Shown here piece by piece: positions 13,864 through 25,800 of a stretch of DNA of 35,517 bases. The position numbers and the translations under genes are program-made. Below the pieces are notes generated by a model. It worked only from the letters and a program-made list of their open reading frames with translations. It did not search any database and was not told where the DNA came from. Position 1 is the first letter of the stretch, and each line of letters starts with the position of its first letter. The stretch is from Perkinsus olseni (lineage: Eukaryota > Perkinsozoa > Perkinsida), in assembly GCA_013115125.1 (NCBI GenBank), contig JABANN010000361.1:1-35517 (forward strand). The letters are read 5' to 3'.

Positions 13864-16800
13864 TCATCTCTTATGCCTCCTGCGGTTGTTCTTCTTGCCG
13901 CCCTTCTTATTATTCTTCCTCCTCTCCAAAGGAGGGGAGTCCTCCCATGCAGCCTGGTCGCTATCGACGAATAGCCTCGTCAGGCGTTCCGCCAGCCCTT
14001 CTGCTGTATTTACTCCGCAGCGGCTCGCATTGTTTTCTGTCAGCACTTCTTCCGCGTCAACAAAACTCGACACCGTAACGTAACCATCACTCAGGAATGA
14101 GCCCTTGCGGCCGCCTCTCTCTTCTAGCTCTGAGGCTACCACGCTGTGGTTCTCGCTTTCATCGACACCTTCGTACAGCGCCGAGTCCACACCTTCATCA
14201 TTTGCCCCCGATCTTCCCTCAGACTCGGAACGCACAGGAACACCGTCAGGCACCTCTGCCATAGCAGTTGCGACGGCCTGCGCAGTCCCAGCGGCCTCTC
14301 GTCGGCCGCTGCTATCATCCTCCTGAGCGGCTGCTATCGCCATTGATTCTCCCGACTCCCCTATCATCGAGGCAGCACGGCCAGTTGGCTTGGCACAGTC
14401 ATGGCTTGTCGCGACTCTGGCGACCTGCTGCACCCCCGCAGCGCCAGCGCACTGACCAGAGTATTCATCGTTATCAAGTTCAGCTTCGAAGGCCATAAGC
14501 CTCCCCTCTAAGGCAGCTTGATCTATGTGTGCTGCGCCATAACACTCATCCTCGCTCCAACCACCACAAAGCCGCCAGTTCTCCTCGACGGCCGAGTCAG
14601 TGACCTCTTCAACGTAGTACGTAGGGTCCGCAACAACCGGCTGCCCACACTGGGAGGCCTCCGCTCGGCGATGCATCCCTGACGACATCGAGTCCTTAAG
14701 CTTATAGTAGTCCTTTTGGAACGCAACCACAATACCGCGCGCTGCTCGGCTCCTCGGCGTCAGAGCTTCCTCCCCCTCACGATGCAGAGAGTGGCTGCTG
14801 TACTGGGGGTATTCGAGAACAGGCTCCGGCCTGCTGCAGATGGACCCATAGTGACCAGCTTCAATGGCAGCGATCTCGGCCTGGGCACCAGCCGAGTACT
14901 GACCCCAGAGACGCTCGCGTAGCGGTACCAGATCAGTGCGTCTCGGCTGCAGTGCCATCGTGGTCGAAGGCGCCACCGGGGGCCACTGACTGCCTGGCGG
15001 AGTCCAACTCGCCCCAACTGACTGGCGATCACGGGAATTGGCCCAGGCCGCAGCTGGGAGTGCAGGGGTCGAACAAGGCCTGTAGGAGCTGGCGCTGGTG
15101 CTGGTACTGGGAATGACAGCTGGCCGGTCCTGGTCGAGCTGTAAACTATACTCGTGGCCGTCCGTGTCCTCAACATCATAAGTTATTCGCTTCACTGAGA
15201 TTCCTGGCAGCTCCAGGAGCCTCAGTAGTGCCTCCCGACGCTGAGCCGTCTGATCTACGGCCTCCTCGGTCTCCCGCCTGGCCTCATGCGAACGGTCATC
15301 TCGGTGATAGCGACTCTCAGACCTCCCCCTGGGCCTTCTGGAAGAACGCCGGTGCTCTGCTTCGTGTTTCCTGACCAGACCAGACTCAAACCTATCATCA
15401 GGTGGATGGCTCCTCCTATCCTGATCGCCGTCAGGGCTTCTCGCCCTCCGATGCCCGTCTGCGTCTCCCTGCGGCGCACTTCCGCCCTCCCTTCGGTGCC
15501 GTTCCTCATGCTCTCGACTATGGAGGAGGGGTTGGTCATGATGCTTCTCCCGGCTTCCGTGCTGATCATCGAAGCCACCTTGGCGGTCCTGTCGCTCATG
15601 GTGGCCTCGATGATTCTCACGGGCTTCACCACGCTCTCGGTTATCACTTCGATCTCGTTCTTGACGCTCGTCTCGGTCTCTTCGCCGCTCTCGATGCCGA
15701 TCTCGGTCCGTCCGCCGATCTTGACAGTACTCCCGGTCCGTCCGCCGGTCTCGCCGCTCATCTTGGTCCGTCCGCCGGTCTCGCCGCTCATCTCGGTCCG
15801 CCTGCCGGTCTCGCCGCTCATCTTGGTCCGTACGCCAGTCTCGCCGCTCATCTTGGTCCGTACGCCGGTCTCGATGTCGATCCCGAGTCCGGTCCCGATG
15901 TTGACGGCCATCGTGGTCCCGGTGTCCATCCCTCCGAACGCTCTGGTCCCGATGTCGTCGTCTGCTCTCTCGTCGTTCCCGGCCAAGCTCGGGTGTATCG
16001 TCCCTCCTTCTACCCTCGCCTACACCACGTTCGCCGTGGTCATTGTGGTGTCGAGGACTCCTCTGGCCTCGGCTGCCACGCCGATGGCTGCGATCCCGAT
16101 ATCTTTCACGATGCCCACGCTGACGCCTGTGATCATCACGCTCACGTTCATCGTCCCGTCGAGTCCACTCCTCTCGAGGACTCTCACCTCCGGCACCCCT
16201 TGGCACTCCCTCAGATGACGTGTGCTGGCCATTCCACGGGGACTCCATGACAGTGCTATCATCGACGCTGGGCCCCCCGCTAGAGGCCGTAAGACCGTGC
16301 CTAGCGGGGGCTGCGCCCCCAGACCCTCCGAAAGCGGCTGCCTGATGCTGCCCACTGCGTCCACCATGCGCGTGGGGTTCCCAGAGAGCTTGCTGGTGTG
16401 GCCCATGCTCCAGCCATGAGCTCGGTATCCGGTCGTAGGATCGGAATCCATCGCCAGCTTCGTTGTTCCCCATGTGAGAGTAGCAGTTCTGAGGGTCAGC
16501 ACTGTCTTGATCGTAACGGGAGTCGCCATGGGGGAAGCCAGCACCGCTATAGACCGGGTGGTAGCCCTGGCAATCCGCACCCTCTCGACCGTAGTACCGG
16601 GTATCAACGCAACCTCCGCTATAACGAAGGGCGCAGGACTGGGAGGCACTCGCGCCTCGCCATGGGTTGGTGTCGTAGCACCCGGCATCCTGTGAATCGT
16701 ACTGATGACCACCATCGTAGTTGGCGCCGAGGGGCTCAATACCGTACGCGGCCATCGACCCATAGGTCACCGAAGCAGCAGGCCCACTGTTGTGATCCAC

Positions 16801-17028
16801 ATTCGTCTGCTCGGTCTCCAGAGGCATCCGCGGAGCTTGCTGGCTATAATAAGGGTAGACGGGAGCAGGGCCGCCGGGGTACTGGGAAGGAGGGGGCCCC
16901 GGAGGAGGGTAGCAATTCCCGTGGTTAGATTTCCTGACTAGAAAGTGTTGACGTCGTAGGACTCTTGGACAGTGAACATCCAGTGGAGCGTATGACGGCC
17001 CTGCTGGTTGATTAGGAGGGGGCGCCAT
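13864..17028 (-). CDS. Large Arg/Asp/Glu-rich (RD/RE-repeat) protein
   Basis: This is a single open frame of 1054 codons, remarkable among intron-dense neighbours. The N-terminal 290 residues are rich in Pro, Gly, Tyr and Ser (MAPPPNQPAGPSYAPLD). Residues of roughly 290-600 are an extreme Arg/Asp/Glu/His tract that includes a run of 10-residue units of type RRTDQDERRD. After that come more ordered stretches (ALLRLLELPGISVKRITYDV, VVAFQKDYYKLKDSMSSGMH, EVTDSAVEENWRLCGGWSED), an acidic region, and a Lys/Arg/Asn-rich end, KNNKKGGKKNNRRRHKR, that could be a nuclear signal. The composition resembles RD/RE-type nuclear RNA-processing proteins, an inference only. The longer frame to 17154 begins with GTG, so the ATG at 17028 was taken; CATCCCTCTTCAG lies just upstream of it. 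Short in-frame introns cannot be ruled out. Confidence 0.75.
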   Translation of the reverse strand: MAPPPNQPAGPSYAPLDVHCPRVLRRQHFLVRKSNHGNCYPPPGPPPSQYPGGPAPVYPYYSQQAPRMPLETEQTNVDHNSGPAASVTYGSMAAYGIEPLGANYDGGHQYDSQDAGCYDTNPWRGASASQSCALRYSGGCVDTRYYGREGADCQGYHPVYSGAGFPHGDSRYDQDSADPQNCYSHMGNNEAGDGFRSYDRIPSSWLEHGPHQQALWEPHAHGGRSGQHQAAAFGGSGGAAPARHGLTASSGGPSVDDSTVMESPWNGQHTSSEGVPRGAGGESPREEWTRRDDERERDDHRRQRGHRERYRDRSHRRGSRGQRSPRHHNDHGERGVGEGRRRDDTPELGRERRESRRRHRDQSVRRDGHRDHDGRQHRDRTRDRHRDRRTDQDERRDWRTDQDERRDRQADRDERRDRRTDQDERRDRRTDREYCQDRRTDRDRHRERRRDRDERQERDRSDNRERGEARENHRGHHERQDRQGGFDDQHGSREKHHDQPLLHSREHEERHRREGGSAPQGDADGHRRARSPDGDQDRRSHPPDDRFESGLVRKHEAEHRRSSRRPRGRSESRYHRDDRSHEARRETEEAVDQTAQRREALLRLLELPGISVKRITYDVEDTDGHEYSLQLDQDRPAVIPSTSTSASSYRPCSTPALPAAAWANSRDRQSVGASWTPPGSQWPPVAPSTTMALQPRRTDLVPLRERLWGQYSAGAQAEIAAIEAGHYGSICSRPEPVLEYPQYSSHSLHREGEEALTPRSRAARGIVVAFQKDYYKLKDSMSSGMHRRAEASQCGQPVVADPTYYVEEVTDSAVEENWRLCGGWSEDECYGAAHIDQAALEGRLMAFEAELDNDEYSGQCAGAAGVQQVARVATSHDCAKPTGRAASMIGESGESMAIAAAQEDDSSGRREAAGTAQAVATAMAEVPDGVPVRSESEGRSGANDEGVDSALYEGVDESENHSVVASELEERGGRKGSFLSDGYVTVSSFVDAEEVLTENNASRCGVNTAEGLAERLTRLFVDSDQAAWEDSPPLERRKNNKKGGKKNNRRRHKR
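15691..15870 (-). repeat. Six tandem 30-bp units encoding a 10-residue Arg/Asp repeat
   Basis: Six 30-bp units run back to back at 15691, 15721, 15751, 15781, 15811 and 15841. The four units from 15751 differ at only a few positions. On the minus strand they encode variants of RRTDQDERRD. The near-identity points to recent in-frame expansion by unequal crossing-over or slippage. Confidence 0.88.
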
Positions 17029-17577
17029 AAAGCAGGGCGCAAGAAACAAGCCTGAAGAGGGATGACTCCACTGGAGTCCAGTCCGACTGGTCACGAATCC
17101 GAGACACCTGCCCGGGCCTATCCTACTTGCGCCGAAATTTCGTATGTCGTGCACTGGGTCGATGTGGATGCCAGGAGGAAAGGAAGCCTCCCTGGTTGAA
17201 TATAACCCAGTCTACAAAACGCAAAAAATAACAATCTCCAACTGTGCACATCGGCAAGACTCTAACTAAGCCAGAACCGTAAGCGTTGGACTACTAGCTC
17301 ACACACACATGCCGGGACAAATTCACGAACAACCTCATGCATGAAGTCCCGCAGCTGACCTCGGCTGTCGGACGTGAAGCTCACAAGGAAGGTCGGGGAT
17401 ATTAGGCTAACTATTGACAAGGCGATAAGCACTATCAACCTATCGTTATGAAGGTCTCCACCGTTCGGTAGGCGTTCATTAATGTCATCCACACTGAGCT
17501 CTCATGAAGATCAACTTAACACGAAACGCGAAAGGGTGAGAATTGTTGTTACAGAAAAGACTGAGAACAGTTATTTT
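17029..17577. other. Intergenic, no supported gene
   Basis: This region separates the RD-rich protein start from the end of the F-box gene. A 76-codon frame at 17262-17492 (minus) with one hydrophobic segment begins with GTG and has no supporting motif, so it is not called. Confidence 0.4.
17052..17066 (-). promoter_or_regulatory. Probable trans-splice acceptor of the RD-rich protein gene
   Basis: CATCCCTCTTCAG on the minus strand ends 23 nt before the ATG at 17028. The site fits the acceptor pattern seen at other gene starts in the window. Confidence 0.4.
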
Positions 17578-19765
17578 TCAGAACAAGTGTGACAGCTGCT
17601 TGAACATCTTGAACCGGAAGGGAGGGAAGTGCTCGCGGTTCGGCAGCTTAATCTCCTCAACCAAGTCGGGCGGTGGACCTGCGGTTCAAGAACATTGAAA
17701 AACGGGCGGAGCGAAGCTAGCCTACTGAGATCGTCGAGTACGGAGTTGTCCTCTTCCGGGTGGTCATCCATCTGCTCGAGATCTCGGAGCACATCCGCCA
17801 AAACAATGTTACCATCTACAAGGCAAGAGTCACTTCGCTACGACAAGACGGTATCGCGGGATGTATCGCCACGCGCTTCCGAAAGGTGGCAAAGACGTGC
17901 ATTTGGGACGAGCCCTCCCCCGAGGGTTGCTCACCATTTCTCGCATTAACTCTTCGCAGCTGGGCAAGCAGGAGCTCCCGGCGGACGGTGCGCTCGTCAG
18001 CCAGCCGCTCAGCCAGAGCACGGCGGGACCAGTAACGGTAGCTGACAGGAGCAGAAGGATGGGTGGATGCGCACGGGGGTGGGATTGCATACCTTTGCCA
18101 TTTTAGTCTGTACCCCGGCCTCGTCCTGGCTGATTCTACACCCAATGCACCGGCCCATCGCTCATCACCATCAGTAAACGAGAACTCCACCACGGTCTGA
18201 AGGCAGCAGCCAGCCACGTAGTGAAGAACCCGAGAGCGAGATCGCTTCCAAGCCTGGCACAAAGGTGTTAAAGAGTCCGCGATCTTCCGCCCGATTGTTG
18301 TTGACCAGCAAATAACCAGTTGACCGTCAAACCATGTTGAACAGGGGCGACGCAAAGGCCTGCCGCAGCTCACCTTGTCGCCCTCAGGGTAGTTCCACTT
18401 GCACTCTGCGACACTCTCGATGATTTTCTGCTGCTTACTCGAGGTCACTCCGATGAATCCACGATCAGGGTCATAGTCACGCAGCAACTGCCCACAGAAG
18501 CGGAACTATTTTCATGCTGGACGATAGGCCGTGACGCTAGCCCAGGGGACGACCTGGCCTACGTCTATGGCGGCCTTCACAGGCTTATTCGCTGCCCTTG
18601 CTATCTCCAAGTTCCTCACTACGGCGTCCGGTAGGCCTCTGAGCAGCAGGAGAGCACTGAACTATCAAGGGATGATGCCACCGCAGCTGAAGCCACCCGA
18701 GTGACCCGCTGACACCCTGTCACACAAGTTCACACAGTCAACCACACAGCTCGATGGGGTGCGCAAACGGAAGGACAGAGAACCAAGCGCCCTCCTTACG
18801 AATTTGAATGCTTCGATTGAAGCTGGGAGAGAGTAGGGATCTGGGCGGGCTCACAACGGAGCATGAGTAGTTTACCAGAAGGGAGGAACCTGAGGAACCC
18901 CTAGCTGACCCTCGATACCCGTTATGATGATGCACAGCGCTGTACCTCAATAACCGGTAATAGGTGACGACTAACCGCCTCCGGTTGTCGGTCAAGGAGG
19001 CTCCTTCCTGGATGCGCCTCGTGTACTGGCATTTCGATACGTAGATGCCATCGAAGCGGACGCCACTGCGGTACATGCACAACTGACGACCCTCGATTGG
19101 ATCCTCAGTCTCTGACGAGGATGACGCGATGCCTTATACCACTCCTTTCACGAATCGTACTCGAATACCGCATCCATACTGAACTCTGCCTTGACGCTGA
19201 ATAGAAGGCCGTGCACACTGTGCTGACTTTCTCCAGAGAGGGAATGTCAAGGAACCTGACCGAGCAGATTCTACCGAGCCCTCGATCATCACGGCGCACT
19301 TCAGACCCCCTTCCCCACCGACAGCTGAGTACTAACTACAGAGATCTTTCTATAACACTATCGCAGAGAAAGTCTGACTGTCATAAACACTACGTTGAGC
19401 GCCTCATACCATAACATCACCAAATCGACAATAGAAGAGGGACTTACGACAGAGGGCCCTGCAACATCTCGAAGGGTAGTTCCAGAATGCTATCAATACG
19501 TGTGCTCCTCATAGCCTGACCAGCCCCGGTAGTCGAGGAGCTTCGAGACCGGATCACAACACCGGTGATTCGTGGTGGCGACCTGGAAATAGATAACGGT
19601 CAAGGCGGATAACCCATGCCGAAACAAGACAGGGTTCCGCCAGTCTGCCACCTACACAGGCCCGCTAGAGGAGGACAGGTTGTTGCTCTCTTCCTCCTCC
19701 TCCTCTTCCTCCTCCTCCTCATCATCGTCATCATTCCAAGCAGTCTTTCGTCCCATAGATGACAT
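17578..19765 (-). CDS. FBXO9: F-box only protein, FBXO9-like, with long C-terminal extension
   Basis: It is probably the substrate receptor of an SCF ubiquitin ligase. The ATG at 19765 opens a short leader with an unbroken run of about fourteen Asp/Glu residues. An F-box follows, built across an intron: LELPFEMLQGPLS joined to FLDIPSLEKVSTVCTAFYSA. Next is the FBXO9 hallmark (VRFDGIYVSKCQYTR), then VVTYYRLLR joined to FLPSGKLLMLRCEPAQ. From about 18750 the structure is less certain. Exons carrying LLRDYDPDRGFIGVTSSKQQ, TVVEFSFTDGDERWAG, RPGYRLKWQSYRYWSRRALA and DVLRDLEQMDDHPEEDNS continue in phase to the end FPPFRFKMFKQLSHLF (stop 17578-17580). They have no ATG of their own, which favours one gene, but the F-box protein could instead end near 18675 after CGGIIP. 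The F-box half is firm; the tail is not. Confidence 0.72.
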
Positions 19766-20107
19766 CACTGTGATCGCTCCGTCGAGTTAGATTTTGTAGA
19801 TTCGCAAAAGGAGAAACCCAGTCGGCCCGGAGAATGAGGCCATCAAAAGTCAACTGTTTCCACACTCTTGCCGTCAAGTACGCAGGATGCCACTACTGCG
19901 AGCTTCACACAGCAACGGAAAACAAGCCTTTGGCCGAGAAGAGGCGCACTTGAGAGTAGCTCGTGGCGATCGGTCTCTCAGAAGAAACCCTACGCGCTGC
20001 CGGGCATGATACCACCAAAACTGAACTCAAGCGACCGCTTCGTCACGTAGGGCGGAATTAGATGGCAAATCACTGGCCATAAGGCAACGTAGTAAATCGG
20101 GAAAGCT
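19766..20107. other. Intergenic, nothing recognised
   Basis: Short region between the F-box gene start and the DPH7 stop codon. No coding, RNA or repeat signal was seen. Confidence 0.4.
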
Positions 20108-22034
20108 CTACTCGTCTATCGAGTAACTCCAACGGTGCACAGCATTATCGTAGAAAGAGCAGCTGACCACGCCACCATCCCTGGAAGCGGAGGTGATGCC
20201 GTATGCCATACTGTCATGACCGGTGTACCTGACACCAGACCTTGCCAACGCCGAGGAGGAAGCTGGCGTGGGAGTTGCCTACTCTCCTATTCGTTCAGCC
20301 TCTCTCCCCTCCAGCAGGTCCTCGAAACGCCAGACCTCGCAGCCACCATAGCAGCCAGCAATGAGGAGGTCCTTCCCGGTGAGAGAACGCTTCATCCTCC
20401 AAACACCGCCGATCTGAAGACGTCAGCGTGCGCCATGAACCCGGCCCGAGCCCTGCTCACCGCTGCTTGTCTCACTACGCATTGCATGGCAGTAGCATCA
20501 CACGCGGAGTCAGCTATACCGTATCTCAGGTCCCAGACGCGCACCTACGGACGAGCGATGTAGCCAGGGAAGGCCCGCTGAACGAAGGAGCTGGGACGTG
20601 GTGGGCGGAAAAGTAACGTCACCGACTAGAAGATCGATATGCTGACCGAATGACGGTCTTGAAGCAGAATAGTTAGTGACTATAGAAAGAGTCATGATAC
20701 AAATACCGCAATCTTCCCTTATCACGTTTTCATCGTAGCTGCCGGTGAGTATCCTGCGCCCGTCTTCAACGAACAAGTAGGCGGTGATACCAGCCTCATG
20801 TTCTCGACGGTCTGACAGCACCTAAAGCGTGAACAGCACAGTAAGAATATGTAGGTCAAGATGGATGAAGAGCGACGATTCAGGAGGCACCTGCGTGCCA
20901 CTGGTCAGATTGAACCCCCGCAATACCGGTCTGTCGGTGTTTGGTGTCCTCACATCCCACAGTTTCATGCGGCAGTCATCACCACCAGTGGCTAGCAAGC
21001 TTCCGTCGGGGGACATGCAACCTGATCAACGGGATAACGAGACCAGCAGGCTGCTGCAGCCCACTATCAGCCTACAGGTCCAGGACTCCATCTTAGGGTC
21101 ATGAGCTTGCCAACTATGCAGCACCTTCCCCTTGCAGCCGTCGACTAACGCCACCTCTCCTCCTGTCGCCATAGATGCTATCCTACGACCACCTACGACA
21201 TCAAGTTCTCTATACGAGACTAATCATCGCACGGCGCAATAGAGAGCACTTCTTCGTACCACACCTTACACTACTAACTACCCCACTTCGCTCTGAACTC
21301 TTAACGGATGTAGGTGATCAGAGCAGCTCGTGTTGGCAAGAACGCTAGACCCTAGTGATTCGGGAGGCTCGCGAGAATTTAGGTCGATGCTAGTAGAAGG
21401 TAGCCGGACCCCACGATTTTTCGCATCGGGTCCGCACTCAGCAAATAACGTTTTTTCTCGGGGACTTTCCGACGCCGAATACTGGCTGGTTTTCCACAGG
21501 CTTCCGATATAAAGTGACCGAAGTAAATCGGAGATGAAGCTGGTCGAACGAATCGACGAAGGATACGACCTCACCGTGGTTACCTTCAGAGACGTCCAGC
21601 CCGATAGCCACAGCCTTAGGGCCTTCACCGTCGAACACTGGAATCTTCGAGGTGCACTCAACCTTCCGTCCATCCTTCGCTACGGTAAAACTGATTTCAA
21701 CGACGAGCGGTATGCGCTACTCTGCACGCGTGCACACGTTGACCACAAAACCCTTCTCTTACAACTCGAGTCCACCCTCTGCGGTACAGGCTGCTAGCGA
21801 CGTTGAGCCTGTCCACCGCACGTCCAGTACCTAGGCTGAAGTCACGGAGGACCGACTCTGCGTAAAGAGGCGTACACCAGTGCAATCTGTTCCCGTCATC
21901 TCCGACAAGACCGTGCCATCGGCGGAATCAAGTATCATCAGACCTCCTTCTCGAGCACCAGTCGCCTCATCGAACTCATACATACCTACAGGGATCAGAC
22001 CATCACGGCAGTATTCATTTGTATTACCAAGCAT
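20108..22034 (-). CDS. DPH7: Diphthine methyltransferase (DPH7/WDR85), WD40 protein
   Basis: DPH7 removes the methyl ester from diphthine methyl ester on EF2, allowing the final amidation step of diphthamide synthesis in the cytosol. The readable exons give LIPVGMYEFDEATGAREGG, VLDVRWTGSTSLAACTAEGG, then SWQAHDPKMESWTC joined to CMSPDGSLLATGGDDCRMKL and WDVRTP. They continue with HEAGITAYLFVEDGRRILTG and SYDEN joined to VRVWDLRYG, then IGGVWRMKRSLTGKDLLIAG, and end VVSCSFYDNAVHRWSYSIDE (TAG at 20108-20110). The DDCRMKLWD, GSYDE and CSFYD motifs fall in the same order as in human DPH7. Intron phases fit at every join tested. The ATG at 22034 is the first in the frame but lacks an acceptor-like site, and the family has more N-terminal sequence, so an upstream exon may be missing. 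Confidence 0.85.
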
Positions 22035-22803
22035 GTATCATTATTGTGGTACAGTATTATCTCTCAGTGGGTGCAAATTCCATCCTTAATAGCAGGACAT
22101 CCTGTATGTAGTTACGATGGGGTTACTGTAATATCGATATAACGTAACCCAATGTACTATGTTGTTCAGTGGATAACCCCAGTTGATGGTTTGAGAATAT
22201 CCTCAACTACACGGTAGAGGAAAGTGTTCGGAAGAGCGCTTAGGGCTTGGCTGCTGTTAAGAGCGAGTTACTGCCGATGCCGAATAGCAATATTCACTCT
22301 TGCTTCACTCTAGAGGCTATCCCAGCCCTAGCGATGGATATAATCCCCTCGGGCACTATCACTGTCCCTAGTGACAACCTCATCGCTAACGTCATTATCG
22401 GCGCGTGTTCGAGCATTATCGAAGTTCTCGTTGCAGCAATCTCCCAGATAGGATATGAAGCTCCGCAAAACTCATTCATTGACATGCACTAACGGTGGCC
22501 CTCAGCAAGGAAGCGGCAGCCCCACTCTCTACTACCAACAGCCAATCTCTCCTGGTGCACCAAGTCTGCCTCCACCACATCCGGATGAAACGGTGCTGTC
22601 CGTTTCCACGACGTTGACGATAGAGGCATGCAAGTAACACTTGAAAGGGACTGAGTACCGGGAACACCTTCGCTTGTGGTAAGGAGATCCCCAACGACGG
22701 ACTGAGACCGCCAATTTCCGTACCAAATATCACGACAGCCACTTCCACGAGGACTATAACACAACAACCATAGTGCACATGACGAACGACGTGACATGCG
22801 GTG
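22035..22803. other. Intergenic or missing 5' exons of DPH7
   Basis: No confident gene. Frames of 60-100 codons on both strands lack motifs. The region may hold a first exon of DPH7, whose N-terminus looks short, and the 3'UTR of the dynein chain gene. Confidence 0.35.
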
Positions 22804-25800
22804 TCATCGGAGCCTGCTCGACAGCGGCGCTTCCAAGAGCCTCTTCAGGACGCTCTCTTCGCCTGTTAGACGATCGCTCAATCTACAGGAAAGGCATGAT
22901 AATGAAGCAACGCGTGATTCCATTACCCGAATCCAACTCTGAGCATCTGAGCTTCCCCTTTACCATTAACAGCCGCCCACAACTGCCTTTGGGTCGGGTT
23001 ACTCGACAACGCTACGCAGCCTCCATCCATCGCTATGCTCACCACCGGTACTCGAGGACCGGGTTTCGAGAGGTCATAGAAGAGTACCCCACCAGTACCA
23101 CTACGACTAGCCATGAGAGCTACCCCAAGAACCGCGGGACGGCTGCAGGACCAGCTGAGTGCAGTGACGGCTGGGCTGTCCTCTGCCGAAGCCTCGATGG
23201 ATGGACACAGCGTCAGTACCGCCGTGCCGACCACACCCTAAGACATGCATCAGAGATGGGCGTAACGTGTTGGACATCCCCCCCACTGACGACGAGAAGG
23301 AAGACCTCAGCGTAGGTCACAGGGAGTCCATGACTGAGCCGGTTACCGTACCCACGTTGAAGATCATAACCTTGCCGTCAGCTCCCCCAGTAGCATAGGC
23401 CCTCGATATGAATGGTGAGAATGCTACAGCTGTCACTGGCGTGGATGGTGTGTGGCCTTGACAAGTCGCCGACTTGGCTGGCGGTGGGTAGACGAGAGAG
23501 CATGGTGGCTGAGACCTGACAGAACCTACTTCTCAATAATACTGGGTTTCCACTCCGCACGTGTGAGCATCACGTTCAAGATAGGACACCTTTCCACGAT
23601 TCCTCGTCCGACACTATCCTCCGCTACATATGACACGAACAATCAGTCAGATTCGCCATAGCGTCTCCACCCGACCGTTTCCACCGCATCGGTGCTTTCT
23701 CGCGCGAGAGACTCCCTGCCCCAGGACACCCCCTCCCCCAACGGCAGACTCGCCGTATCAGTCAAAGTAGCAGCCGAGTGAGTTGAACCCACCCGTAGAT
23801 GATCTCCGTCGTGACCTGGTTGATGCCTTGCACCGCACAGTAAGCCTCGACATGCATGATCAGCTTCTGTTGAGCCTCCTCTGGCACCCCTCGTAATACT
23901 CCGAGAGCATCTCCTTTCCACGTACACCTAACTGGCAGTATCAGGATGATCTGGAACAGGGACTCTTACGTTGAACTTATATGCAACTGCTCTCCCGAAA
24001 GCACGTCACTCAGCCTCAGAGGGATCCCTGCAGCAGCGGTCCCAGGTTCGATCCCGGCACCCGACACCTACTAGCCACACTCCCAGCCTCTCCACCAAGG
24101 ATGCAATGCGTCACAGCAGCATTATCAGCAACAGGCGCGCCCACGCTGCGGCATCCTGAAGACCCGTGGCTCTCTCGCCCCTGGTCCTATCCCTACCGTC
24201 ATAGTGAGCGCGTTCACAACTCCTCCAGCCCTCTCCCGACCGTCCTACCTTCTAACATGCCGTCGCGATTCAGCCACTTGTTCGCCTTTTTCCTCGGTAT
24301 CGTAAACCCTGTGAGAGGTGTAGGCCGAGAGCGACCAGTTTCCCGGATAAAAGGGTCCCATAGCAGGCACTTGCCGTCCGTACTCGACGCACAGAGGAGC
24401 ATCTCCGAGTCTGATATCCTGCGAGAGCAGACCTGCCCCTGTTCATAGCCCAGCTAGTACGATGCCGGTGTCACACCGGCCCAAGCCAGTGTGAGGAAGA
24501 GTACTACCCCTGGGCGTCTAGACGGCGAGGGAGCCACTGTAGACTGTAGACCCCCTCCCCATGAGCGTACTGCTGGTCAGCAATGGTGCGGAAAACCTAA
24601 AACCACGGTCAGCATTCGGCTATAAGAAGCAGTAAGTCACTGCACACGGGAACTGAACAATTCTCTATCATCGTCCGCCATCTGCGGCACGGGGCTCTGA
24701 CTTTTTCGGGAGCTTTTCAATAGCTGCAGACGGCAGAACAAAACGTTGCAGATTTACCAAAGCATCCGAAATGGAGTCGGTGTTTCCTCTCTCCCCCTGC
24801 TGGTCCCGCCTACCATCACCGCACCTGATAGCCCCGACCAAGGGAACAAGTATCCTCCTTCACACGACGTACTACTACCGGTCCAGGTCCCACACGTATA
24901 TCTGCCCATAGTTAGTACCAGCAGCCACTACAGAGGGTCGGTGCGGATGGAACGCTACTGAGGTCGCCTGATTGGTGGCCATACCCATCGCCATAAGATG
25001 CTCCGGAACAGATTTTAACAACTGCAGTAACCCCGCAGTGGAACGAGCTCGTGAGCCGTACTGCAGTTGTCGGTTGCTCACTCTAATGAAAGTGTCATTG
25101 CTCGCCATGATGAGAGTGTTCGAGATTCGCTCGATCAATTCTATAGCGAACCCCTAGACCCTCAGAGTGCCACAGGTCTGCTGTTGGTAAGGATGTATGC
25201 TCCAATAAGGAAGCCAGCCCCAGTATGCTACACTGCCGAATATCTCCAACTCTCTTGAAGGCCCCAATGCTGCTCCCAGTGGTGTTGATTCGTCCGCTAC
25301 ATCGTGCCGGAAGGGCCGCCACACCACAACATGATGCTGATCATAAGTTCAACCACTGCTTCGCTCCGCCGATCGATTACTGTATCCCTGCCTAACCCCC
25401 AGCCGTGCTGGTTTGGTTGACCAATTCCTCCAGCCAGAATCAAGCCGTTACCCGACCAACACACACAAGTGCCTGAGGACGCGTCAGCGACACGCAGCAG
25501 ATAACAGGACACCCCAATGCCGCCATCCCCCTCACTAATGACGGTTCCGCCCTAGCTGAACCCCTCGGGCTCTGATTGCCCTCAACGTTGAACAAGGCCG
25601 TCGTCACTCACATTTGACATCGCCCTCTCCAGCCACGGCTTCCCTCGATATACTGTTGCTGAACCGCCTGGCTACTTCTACAGACTCTTTCCCATAGTCC
25701 AGCTCAGGTACGCCTCCCGTCGAGAAGGAATCCGCCTACCCAACTCTCAAAATGCGCACAGCAAAGACTTTACGCGGACGAAAGATGCTACCGGGGACTC

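Noticed and set aside
15286-16250. Two long plus-strand open frames (310 and 282 codons)
   Set aside because: They are antisense shadows of the low-complexity Arg/Asp repeat tract; their Pro/Val/Ser and Gly/His/Asp composition simply mirrors that repeat, and no motif is present.
17262-17492. Possible small membrane protein on the minus strand
   Set aside because: It begins with GTG, not ATG, and has only a single hydrophobic stretch as support.
19685-19735. TCC/TCT microsatellite as a repeat locus
   Set aside because: It encodes the Asp/Glu run at the start of the F-box protein on the minus strand, so it is explained by that coding exon.
22247-22637. Small plus-strand frames between DPH7 and the dynein chain gene
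   Set aside because: Composition alone is not enough; both strands stay open by chance here and no motif or splice pattern supports either.
22773-23315. Plus-strand frame of 180 codons
   Set aside because: It lies opposite well-supported WD40 exons of the dynein chain and has no recognisable features.
24001-24065. tRNA gene
   Set aside because: Boxes A and B are present in outline, but no acceptor stem or clean T-arm forms. Reported as a tRNA-like remnant instead.
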